Below are positions 8,901-16,044 of a stretch of 64,000 nucleotides of DNA, piece after piece. The stretch covers positions 1 through 64,000 of the forward strand of contig JBMOOJ010000056.1 of assembly GCA_049323835.1 (NCBI GenBank), given 5' to 3'. Position 1 is the first letter of the stretch, and every line of letters begins with the position of its first letter. The stretch comes from SG-bin9 sp049323835 (GTDB taxonomy: Bacteria > Pseudomonadota > Alphaproteobacteria > Rhizobiales > Xanthobacteraceae). The notes beneath the pieces were generated by a model that saw only the letters and a list, made by a program, of their open reading frames with translations, searched no databases and was not told the origin of the DNA. The position numbers and the translations under genes are program-made.

Positions 8901-9443
8901 CTACTTGGTGGCAATCATTGGCCTTATATGGTTACCAAAACCTTGCTGTCCATCATCCGAAAGTGGTTGATCTGCCGCAGCAATCCCGCCCGGACCGGCC
9001 CTTGTTATCAATGCTGCCTGCACTATGGGCAGGGGACGGTATCCCGATTCGACCGGCAGGCGCGGCAAGGTGACGCCCTCAATTTCTGTGATCAGGGCTT
9101 CCGGCGGGGGTAGCCGCGCCCCGTCCGCGGCGGCGAGGTCGACCACCAGGCCAATCTCGGCCTCGGGTGCGAAATCGGTCCGGCGAATGCCGAGGCCGCG
9201 AACCTCGATCAGCCCGCGCAGCGCCTCGGCCGGGTGCGCCAGCAGCCGCGAACCGTCGCGCACGAGATGCACGCGATCGTCGCCGACGAGACGCACCGGC
9301 GGAATCTGCCCCGCGCGGCCGGCGAGGATCAGATCGAGTGCGAGCTGCGACTTGCCCGAGCCCGAAGGTCCACGGATGAGAATGCCGGCCGTGCCGCAGA
9401 CGACGGCGGAGGCATGGATCGAGGGATTGCCGTCAGCACTCAT
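8901..9443 (-). CDS. hprK: HPr kinase/phosphorylase, short alphaproteobacterial form
   Basis: 180 residues, equal only to the C-terminal catalytic half of Gram-positive HprK (about 310). The P-loop GPSGSGKSQLALDLI is near residue 25, followed by VRLVGDDRVHL and the signature-like stretch IEVRGLGIRRTDF. It phosphorylates or dephosphorylates the regulatory serine of HPr. The short form is normal for alphaproteobacteria. The start ATG overlaps the chvG stop by four bases (ATGA), so translation is likely coupled to the sensor kinase. This fits the idea that HPr state and ChvG/ChvI signalling are linked in this clade. Confidence 0.95.
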   Translation of the reverse strand: MSADGNPSIHASAVVCGTAGILIRGPSGSGKSQLALDLILAGRAGQIPPVRLVGDDRVHLVRDGSRLLAHPAEALRGLIEVRGLGIRRTDFAPEAEIGLVVDLAAADGARLPPPEALITEIEGVTLPRLPVESGYRPLPIVQAALITRAGPGGIAAADQPLSDDGQQGFGNHIRPMIATK

Positions 9444-11299
9444 ATGGCGGGAAGCCGCACCGTGAAGCGGGCGCCGGCGATGCGCGGCTCCGCACCGGAT
9501 TTCGCCGGCGCCATGCGGTTCTCCGCGCGGATGCTGCCGCCGTGCGCTTCGACGATCTGCTTCGAGATCGACAGGCCGAGGCCCGAGTTCTGACCGAAGC
9601 CCTGATGCGGCCGGTCGGTGTAGAAGCGCTCGAAGATTTTCTCGAGTGCATCCGGCTGAATGCCGGGGCCGTCGTCATCGACGACGATCTCGATCTCGCT
9701 CTTGTTGTCGATTCTGGCGCGGCGGCAGACCATCCGCACCGTGTCGCCTTTTTCCGAGAACGACTGCGCATTGCCGAGCAGGTTGGAGATGACCTGTCCG
9801 AGCCGCGAGTCGTGGCCAGGCACGGAGAACGTGTCGGCGCCGTTGCCCTCGAAGCGCAGCAGCACCGCGACATCGCTGCCGATCTTGGTTTCGTTGGCGA
9901 CGGCGGTCAGCGTGTTGAGCAGGCGGCGCATGTCGACCGGCGTCGCATCCTGCCGCTGCAATTCGGCGTCGAGGCGGCTGGCGTCGGAAATGTCTGAAAT
10001 CAGGCGATCGAGGCGGCGCACGTCGTGCTCGATGACGGCGAGAAGGCGCGCGCGGCTCTCCTCGGTGCGGGCGAGCGGCAGCGTCTCGACGGCCGAGCGC
10101 ATCGAGGTCAGCGGATTCTTCAGCTCATGCGCCACGTCGGCGGCGAAGCGTTCGATCGCCTCGATGCGATTGTAGAGCGCCTCGGTCATGCTGCGTAGCG
10201 AACTCGACAGATGCCCGATCTCGTCGCGGCGGCCGGAGAAGTCCGGAATTTCGACGCGGGTGCGGATGCGATGGCGCACGCGCTCGGCGCCGTCGGCAAG
10301 CCGCCGCACCGGGCCGGCGATGGTGCTTGCCAGCAGGATCGACAGCACGATCATGACGACGGAGGCGATGCCGAACACTTTCAGAATCTTCACGCGCTCG
10401 GCCGTCACCATGTCGTCGATGTCGCCGCCCTGGGTCGAGAGCATCAGTGCGCCGTGCACCGCGCGGAAGCGCTGCACGGGCACGGCGACCGAGACGATCA
10501 CCTCGCCGCGCTCGGTGATGCGAACCATGCTGCCCTTGATGCCGCCGAGCGCCTGACCGACCTCGGCATAGCCGTTGCCGTTTTCAGGGCCGAGTTCGCG
10601 ATAGAGCGGCAGGTCGCCGCGGTTGAGCCAGGTGCGCACGGCGATCGCGATCCGCTCGGTGACGCCGGGCTTCTTCTCCGACGGCGGCGGCAGATCGAAG
10701 CGCAGTACGTCGCCTCGGCCGTAGAGGCTGCGGCTGTCGAGGGTGAGCACGCCGTCGCGGTCGTAGATGCGCGCGCGCGTTTTGGTCGGCGAAATCAGGC
10801 GGCGCAGCACCGGCGCGACGCGCTCGGGATTGATCGGGAATTCGAGGCCGGCGGCGAGTTCGTCGCTTAGCCCATAGCTCTCGCCCGGCTTGAGGTCGAG
10901 CAGGCGATCCGGATCGATGGTCAGCGTGTTGGTTTCGACGGTTGCCGATGCGGCAATGGCGCCGGCGATGATCTCGGCCTGTACGAGCAGCGACTGCGCG
11001 CGCGCGTCGATCAGGCCGGCGCGGAACTGCGAGAGATAGAGGATGCTGATGACGAGGGCGATCAGGCCTGCGAGGTTGAGAAAGACGATGCGGCGCGTCA
11101 GGCTCGAGAACGTCAACGAGACAGCGTACTGGCCGGCGCGCCTGATCAGTTCCAGCGGCCGCTGCCAGCCGCGAACCGCCTTCGCCGCCGGTTCGGACGA
11201 CGCCTCGTTGTCGGGCACAAGCGGAGGCGCGACGCCGTCGGCGCTGTCGCGCCGGTCATCGGTCGTGCGATCCGGCTGTGGTCGGTCCAGCAGGGTCAA
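9440..11299 (-). CDS. chvG: Sensor histidine kinase ChvG (ExoS)
   Basis: 619-residue membrane kinase. A cytosolic proline/acid-rich N-terminus is followed by TM1 near residue 70-90 (FLNLAGLIALVISILYL), a periplasmic sensing domain of about 210 residues, and TM2 (IASVVMIVLSILLASTIAG). Then come HAMP, a HisKA box with VAHELKNPLTSMRSAVETL, and an ATPase domain with NLLGNAQSFS, DDDGPGI and GLGLSIS. In the family it senses acid or envelope conditions and phosphorylates ChvI. No ATG precedes TM1 in frame; the longest reading begins at a TTG (11299), so the exact start is uncertain. A family B repeat separates it from chvI. Confidence 0.95.
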   Translation of the reverse strand: MTLLDRPQPDRTTDDRRDSADGVAPPLVPDNEASSEPAAKAVRGWQRPLELIRRAGQYAVSLTFSSLTRRIVFLNLAGLIALVISILYLSQFRAGLIDARAQSLLVQAEIIAGAIAASATVETNTLTIDPDRLLDLKPGESYGLSDELAAGLEFPINPERVAPVLRRLISPTKTRARIYDRDGVLTLDSRSLYGRGDVLRFDLPPPSEKKPGVTERIAIAVRTWLNRGDLPLYRELGPENGNGYAEVGQALGGIKGSMVRITERGEVIVSVAVPVQRFRAVHGALMLSTQGGDIDDMVTAERVKILKVFGIASVVMIVLSILLASTIAGPVRRLADGAERVRHRIRTRVEIPDFSGRRDEIGHLSSSLRSMTEALYNRIEAIERFAADVAHELKNPLTSMRSAVETLPLARTEESRARLLAVIEHDVRRLDRLISDISDASRLDAELQRQDATPVDMRRLLNTLTAVANETKIGSDVAVLLRFEGNGADTFSVPGHDSRLGQVISNLLGNAQSFSEKGDTVRMVCRRARIDNKSEIEIVVDDDGPGIQPDALEKIFERFYTDRPHQGFGQNSGLGLSISKQIVEAHGGSIRAENRMAPAKSGAEPRIAGARFTVRLPAI

Positions 11300-11328
11300 A
11301 GGTCCGCCTTTGTCCAGCGTCCTATTTT

Positions 11329-11439
11329 GTCATTGCCGGGTTTGACCCGGCAATCCATCTTTTTGTGAGAAAAGGTGGATGCCCGGCATGGGAGTTCGGT
11401 AGAACGCCGTCCTTCGAACGGCTATGTCCGGGCATGACG
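11329..11439. repeat. Family B palindromic repeat between chvI and chvG
   Basis: TTGTCATTGCCGGGTTTGAC opens the element, the inverse part TGTCCGGGCATGACGA closes it, and an inner GCCGTCCTTCGAACGGC hairpin is present. It lies inside what would be the chvI-chvG transcript and could adjust relative levels of the regulator and the kinase. Confidence 0.82.
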
Positions 11440-11446
11440 AGCAAGG

Positions 11447-12148
11447 TCAGGTTTCCTTGAAGCGGTATCCGACGCCGTACAGCGTCTCGATCATCTCGAA
11501 ATCGTCGTCGACCAGCTTGAACTTCTTGCGCAGGCGCTTGATGTGGCTGTCGATGGTGCGGTCGTCGACGTAGACCTGATCGTCGTAGGCTGCGTCCATC
11601 AGCGCGTTGCGGCTCTTGACCACGCCGGGACGGGTGGCGAGCGCCTGAAGGATGAGAAACTCGGTGACGGTGAGCGTGACCGGATCGTTCTTCCAGGTGC
11701 AGGTGTGACGTTCCGGGTCCATGCGCAGCGCGCCGCGCTCCAGCGCCTTTGCGTCCATTTCCTTTTGTACGACGGCCGGATCTTTCGGCACCGCGCGTCG
11801 GAGCACCGCCTTGACGCGCTCGACCAGCAACCGCTGCGAGAACGGCTTGCGGATGAAATCGTCGGCGCCCATCTTCAGGCCGAACAGTTCGTCGATCTCC
11901 TCATCCTTCGAGGTGAGGAAGATCACCGGCAGATCGGACTTCTGGCGCAGGCGGCGCAGCGTCTCCATGCCGTCCATGCGCGGCATCTTGATGTCGAGGA
12001 TCGCCATGTCCGGCGGCGAGGTCTTGAAGCCCTCCAGCGCGGAGGCGCCGTCCGTATAGGTCATGATGCGATAGCCTTCGGCTTCCAGCGCAATCGAGAC
12101 CGATGTGAGAATGTTGCGGTCGTCATCGACGAGAGCGATTGTGGGCAT
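11447..12148 (-). CDS. chvI: Response regulator ChvI (OmpR family)
   Basis: 233 residues. The receiver domain shows the acidic pair in LVDDDRNIL, the phospho-acceptor aspartate in MAILDIKMPRMDG (about residue 54), and the conserved lysine in FLTSKDEEID. The C-terminal winged-helix domain ends in the OmpR signature DDRTIDSHIKRLRKKF and YGVGYRF. It is the partner of ChvG encoded downstream and in this clade controls acid/envelope, surface polysaccharide and carbon genes. First gene of the run that ends at ptsH; the 262 bp to the divergent HugZ-like gene should hold promoters for both, though no consensus element stands out. Confidence 0.96.
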   Translation of the reverse strand: MPTIALVDDDRNILTSVSIALEAEGYRIMTYTDGASALEGFKTSPPDMAILDIKMPRMDGMETLRRLRQKSDLPVIFLTSKDEEIDELFGLKMGADDFIRKPFSQRLLVERVKAVLRRAVPKDPAVVQKEMDAKALERGALRMDPERHTCTWKNDPVTLTVTEFLILQALATRPGVVKSRNALMDAAYDDQVYVDDRTIDSHIKRLRKKFKLVDDDFEMIETLYGVGYRFKET

Positions 12149-12410
12149 GAGCTGCTTTCTGGATCAGAGACAAAGGTCGCGGATATGTGCAGGCCACCTG
12201 ATTGGATCGTCCCCCGACGGGTGGCCTTGGACGGCGGCCAGCGAGCAATGCAAGCTGGGCTGAAATAAGACAGGTTCCAGTAAAACGTCCGGCTTTTCCG
12301 TGGGTTCCCGGAGGCTTGGCGGGTTATATAAGCCCTATCCGGGCCGCGAAAAACCCCCTTGCCCGGCTATTTGCCTTATTTCTAAGGGTCTTAAGACACG
12401 GGTTCCGCAC

Positions 12411-13142
12411 ATGCCGTTCTCTGAGAAACAATCGCCGGTCGACATCACCAAATCGCTCCTTCGCAAGAGTCGCCACGGCGCGCTCGCGACGCTGATGCCC
12501 GAGAGCGGCGATCCCTATTGCTCGCTGGTCAATGTCGCCTCGGCGCCCGGAGGCCAGCCGGTGCTGTTGATCTCCAAACTCGCGCGGCACACGCAGAACA
12601 TCACGCGCGATCCGCGCGTCTCGGTGCTGTTGCACGAGATCGCCGCCAGCGATCCGCTGGAGGAGTCGCGGATCATGGTGTCCGGCAAGGCGGTGCGGGC
12701 CGAGGGTAAGGAAGAGGCTGTGCTGCGTGCGCGCTACCTCGCCGTGCATCCGTCAGCCGAGGCGTTCGTGGGCTTCACGGATTTTCTGTTCTTCTCCGTC
12801 GAGCCGTCGAACGTGCATCTCGTCGCCGGCTTCGGCCGCATCGTCGATATCGAGCCTGCGAAGATTCTCACCGACCTCGCGGGCGCGGAAGCACTGATCG
12901 AGGCCGAAGCCGGCATCATCGAGCATATGAACGAGGATCACCTCGACGCGACCGCGCTCTACGCAACCAAACTGCTTGGCGCGGAAGCGGGTGAGTGGCG
13001 GATGACCGGCATCGACCCGGACGGCGCGGATCTCGCGTGGGACAGCAAGCGGCTGCGGCTGCCGTTCCGCGAGCGGGTGACGAATGCCAACGAGGCGCGG
13101 AAGGCGCTGGTAGCATTAGTCGCGGAAGCACGGGCGGCTTGA
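12411..13142 (+). CDS. HugZ-like pyridoxamine-phosphate-oxidase-fold protein with C-terminal DUF2470
   Basis: 243 residues. The N-terminal split-barrel flavin/heme-binding fold is recognised from RHGALATLMPESGDPYCSLV and LLISKLARHTQNI. The C-terminal domain carries IIEHMNEDHLDATALYA, the typical DUF2470 motif of HugZ-type heme-handling proteins. HugZ members degrade heme to release iron; other members bind FMN, so the precise cofactor is not certain. The ATG at 12411 is preferred because residues before it are poor and the family starts close to this point. A TTATTTCTAAGGGTCTTAAG stretch lies about 30 bp upstream, which might be regulatory but matches no motif I can name firmly. Confidence 0.82.
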   Translation: MPFSEKQSPVDITKSLLRKSRHGALATLMPESGDPYCSLVNVASAPGGQPVLLISKLARHTQNITRDPRVSVLLHEIAASDPLEESRIMVSGKAVRAEGKEEAVLRARYLAVHPSAEAFVGFTDFLFFSVEPSNVHLVAGFGRIVDIEPAKILTDLAGAEALIEAEAGIIEHMNEDHLDATALYATKLLGAEAGEWRMTGIDPDGADLAWDSKRLRLPFRERVTNANEARKALVALVAEARAA

Positions 13143-13148
13143 CGTTCT

Positions 13149-13273
13149 CCCTCCCCCTGAAAGGGGGAGGGTTGGGGTGGGGGTCTGATGAAGACGGTGG
13201 GTCTGATGACCCCCTCCCGCCGCGCCTTCGCTCTTCGAGCTACGGCGGGCGACCTCCCCCTTCTAGGGGGAGG
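13149..13273. repeat. Family A' palindromic repeat (CCTCCCCC...GGGGGAGG)
   Basis: CCTCCCCCTGAAAGGGGGAGG opens the element as a hairpin. The inner segment CTTCGCTCTTCGAGCTACGG is also found in the family A copy at 31002-31153, and the element ends CCTCCCCCTTCTAGGGGGAGG. The shared segment shows that the C-rich and CTCTCCCC variants are one element family. Confidence 0.88.
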
Positions 13274-13333
13274 TAAAGAGCGAGATGCTCGATTCCAGAT
13301 TGAAAGGGAAACGAAGAACGTCCGCCGTGCAGC

Positions 13334-13783
13334 TTACGGATGCACGGCGATGGCGGAAATCTCGACCTTCACGTCGCGCGGCAGGCGAGCGACCTCGACC
13401 GTCGCGCGCGCCGGCGGCGCCGTCTTGAAATAGGTACCGTAGACCTCGTTCATCTTGCCGAACTCGTTCAGGTCTTTCAGGAAGACGCTGGTCGACACGA
13501 CGTTGTCCATCGTCAGGCCGTCGGCCGCGAGCACGGCCTTGAGATTTTCCAGCACGAGCTTCGTCTGCTCCTCGATGGTGCCGTTCACGACCTGCTTGGT
13601 CTTCGGATCGATTGCGATCTGCCCGGCGAGATACACGGTCTTGCCGGCACGGATGGCTTGCGAATAGGGACCGATCGCCTCCGGCGCGTTCGGTGACGAG
13701 ATCACTTTCTTCTCTTGCGCCTGCGCTGTTCCCGCCATCGCCAGAATAACGGCGCAAACTGCAACCAACCGACCTGCACGCAT
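13334..13783 (-). CDS. RidA family protein with signal peptide (periplasmic Rid)
   Basis: 149 residues. A Sec signal peptide (VAVCAVILAMAGTAQAQ) precedes a full YjgF/YER057c/UK114 domain. The RidA signature arginine is present in PPARATVEVARLP and the end VKVEISAIAVHP fits the family. Cytosolic RidA hydrolyses reactive enamine/imine intermediates from PLP enzymes; the role of an exported version is unknown. It stands alone on the minus strand between the HugZ-like gene and pckA. A start upstream of the signal peptide is not supported. Confidence 0.87.
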   Translation of the reverse strand: MRAGRLVAVCAVILAMAGTAQAQEKKVISSPNAPEAIGPYSQAIRAGKTVYLAGQIAIDPKTKQVVNGTIEEQTKLVLENLKAVLAADGLTMDNVVSTSVFLKDLNEFGKMNEVYGTYFKTAPPARATVEVARLPRDVKVEISAIAVHP

Positions 13784-14240
13784 CGACTGCCCCTTTTCTT
13801 GACTGTTGCCCGGCGCGGCTGCGCCAGAGTGTCGCGATTACATCGGCGAGCTGCGGTGGCGACAAGACTTGCCGTCAGCGGCATGGCGACGCGCTCGCGC
13901 GCTGTGTCGGCGGATGGGCCGTGATGTCGCGCGCCGAGCCCTGCATCTGATTGTGCGCCGCAGCAGGTTCGCTGCATAACGGCTGATTGCTGGTGCATCA
14001 GCCGCATCCCGGAAACCCAGGGGAATCAAGGGTTTTCGGCATTTTCGCGCTCCGGAGCACACGTCCGCCGCGTCAACCAAAACTTGATGGAGCCGCTTGG
14101 CAAGCGGGGCGTTGCCCACTATTAGATCGCTCCACCGGAGCCGGAGGGATATAATCCACGGCCAACCGAGGGCGAAGGTGCATCGAGGCGGGGGCCAGAT
14201 GCGCAAGTGGGGCCCGAGGCTTCCTTAGGAGGAGATTTCC
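13784..14240. other. Intergenic stretch upstream of pckA with no gene seen
   Basis: 457 bases between the divergent ridA-like gene and pckA. I see no coding region. A short palindrome CCGCTTGGCAAGCGG lies at about 14093-14107 and may be a regulatory site for pckA, but this is weak. The stretch must hold promoters for both flanking genes. Confidence 0.4.
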
Positions 14241-15857
14241 GTGAAAGAGACGGGCGTGCGCAACGGTGCCTATGGCGCCGATAAATTCGGCTTAAAAAAT
14301 CTCAAACAGGTGAACTGGAATCTGGGCACCTCCGCGCTCTACGAGCACGCGCTGAAGAACAACGAAGCCGAACTGACCGACGGCGGCGCGCTGTGCGCGG
14401 AAACCGGCGTCTTCACCGGCCGCAGCCCGAAGGACAAGTTCACCGTCCGCGACCAGCACACCGACAAGACGATGTGGTGGGGCAACAACCAGTCGATCAC
14501 CGCCGAGCAGTTCGAAACGCTCTACCAGGATTTCCTCACCCACGCCGAAGGTAAGAACCTGTTCGCGCAGGACCTTTACGGCGGCGCCGACCCCGAGAAC
14601 CGCATCAAGGTTCGCGTCTTCACCGAACTCGCCTGGCACTCGCTCTTCATCCGCACGATGCTGATCCGCCCCGAGCATGCCGAGCTCGCATCGTTCGTGC
14701 CGGAGATGACGATCATCGATCTCGTCTCGTTCAAGGCCGACCCGAAACGCCACGGCTGCAAGTCCGAGAACGTCGTCGCCATCGATTTCAACCGCAAGAT
14801 CGTGCTGATCGGCGGCTCGCAGTACGCCGGCGAAATGAAGAAGAGCGTGTTCACGACGCTCAACTACTACCTGCCGCAAAAGGGCGTGATGTCGATGCAC
14901 TGCTCGGCGAACGTCGGCCCGGATGGCGACTCGGCCATCTTCTTCGGCCTCTCCGGCACCGGCAAGACCACGCTCTCGGCCGATCCGAACCGCACGCTGA
15001 TCGGCGACGACGAGACGGGCTGGGGCAAGGACGGCATCTTCAATTTCGAAGGCGGCTGCTACGCCAAGACCATCAAGCTCTCGAAGGAAGCTGAGCCGCA
15101 GATTTTCGCGGCGTCGACGCGCTACGGCGCGGTGCTCGAGAACGTCGTGCTCGATCCGCATACCCGCGTGCCGGATTTCGACGACGGCTCGAAGACCGAG
15201 AACACCCGTTCTGCGTATCCTTTGGACTTCATTCCGAACGCCTCGCGCACGGGACGTGCGGGTCATCCGAAGAATCTGGTAATGCTTGCCGCCGATGCGT
15301 TCGGCGTGCTGCCGCCGATCGCCAAGCTGACGCCGGCGCAGGCGATGTATCACTTCATTTCCGGCTACACCGCGAAGGTCGCCGGCACCGAGCGCGGTCT
15401 CGGCAACGATCCGGAGCCCGAGTTCTCGACCTGCTTCGGCTCGCCGTTCCTGCCGCTGCACCCGAGCGAGTATGGAAAGTTGCTGCGTGACCTGATCGCC
15501 AGGCACAATGTCGATTGCTGGCTGGTCAACACCGGCTGGACCGGCGGCAAGTACGGCGTCGGCCATCGCATGCCGATCAAGGTGACGCGCGCGCTCTTGA
15601 CCGCCGCGCTGAACGGGTCGCTGCGCAATGTCGAATTCCGCACCGACAAGTATTTCGGCTTCGCGGTACCGGCCGCGCTGCCGGGCGTGCCGACCGAGAT
15701 CCTCGATCCGGTCAATACCTGGAAGGACAAGGCCGAGTTCGACGCCACCGCGCGTAAGCTCGTCGGCATGTTCCAGAAGAACTTCGCGAAGTACGAGAGC
15801 CACGTCGACGCCGACGTGAAGGCGGCCGCGCCTGACCTCAAGATGGCGGCGGAGTAA
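14241..15857 (+). CDS. pckA: Phosphoenolpyruvate carboxykinase (ATP)
   Basis: 538 residues, the usual length. It converts oxaloacetate plus ATP to PEP and CO2, the first committed step of gluconeogenesis. Visible motifs: the substrate-binding GRSPKDKF, the P-loop GLSGTGKTTLS, the metal-binding LIGDDETGW, FEGGCYAK, and the R/T region NTRSAYPLDFIPN. The start is GTG with a strong TAGGAGGAG six bases upstream. In rhizobia pckA lies beside chvI/chvG, and control by ChvI is reported for the clade; here two genes lie between them. A good terminator follows at 15885. Confidence 0.98.
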   Translation: MKETGVRNGAYGADKFGLKNLKQVNWNLGTSALYEHALKNNEAELTDGGALCAETGVFTGRSPKDKFTVRDQHTDKTMWWGNNQSITAEQFETLYQDFLTHAEGKNLFAQDLYGGADPENRIKVRVFTELAWHSLFIRTMLIRPEHAELASFVPEMTIIDLVSFKADPKRHGCKSENVVAIDFNRKIVLIGGSQYAGEMKKSVFTTLNYYLPQKGVMSMHCSANVGPDGDSAIFFGLSGTGKTTLSADPNRTLIGDDETGWGKDGIFNFEGGCYAKTIKLSKEAEPQIFAASTRYGAVLENVVLDPHTRVPDFDDGSKTENTRSAYPLDFIPNASRTGRAGHPKNLVMLAADAFGVLPPIAKLTPAQAMYHFISGYTAKVAGTERGLGNDPEPEFSTCFGSPFLPLHPSEYGKLLRDLIARHNVDCWLVNTGWTGGKYGVGHRMPIKVTRALLTAALNGSLRNVEFRTDKYFGFAVPAALPGVPTEILDPVNTWKDKAEFDATARKLVGMFQKNFAKYESHVDADVKAAAPDLKMAAE

Positions 15858-15884
15858 GCGCGAGCTTTTCTCGGATTGAATTGC

Positions 15885-15913
15885 AAACGGCGGCCGAAGG
15901 GCCGCCGTTTTTG
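15885..15913 (+). terminator. Rho-independent terminator after pckA
   Basis: Perfect GC-rich stem AAACGGCGGCC, loop GAA, then GGCCGCCGTTT running into TTTTTG, 28 bases after the pckA stop codon. Confidence 0.88.
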
Positions 15914-15916
15914 CTT

Positions 15917-16039
15917 GTCCCGGACGCGATGCGGCATTCTTCATGCCGCTTCGCTGATCCGGGATCATTCCAGACGCAGGTGGGTGGTACAGCCCTGGAT
16001 CGGCAGCGCACCGTTGCACGCTGCGCTGCGTCCGGGGCA
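15917..16039. repeat. Family G palindromic repeat (CCCGGACGCG...CGTCCGGGG)
   Basis: Begins GTCCCGGACGCGATGCGGCA and ends GCTGCGCTGCGTCCGGGGCA, with inner pairs GCGGCAT/ATGCCGC and GATCCGGGATC. It lies between two convergent genes, pckA and ligD. Confidence 0.78.
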
Positions 16040-16044
16040 AAAAA

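Noticed and set aside
14292..16040. A 582-residue minus-strand open frame opposite pckA
   Set aside because: It is antisense to an intact, motif-complete pckA, with Arg/Val/Asp-rich shadow composition and no recognisable domain.
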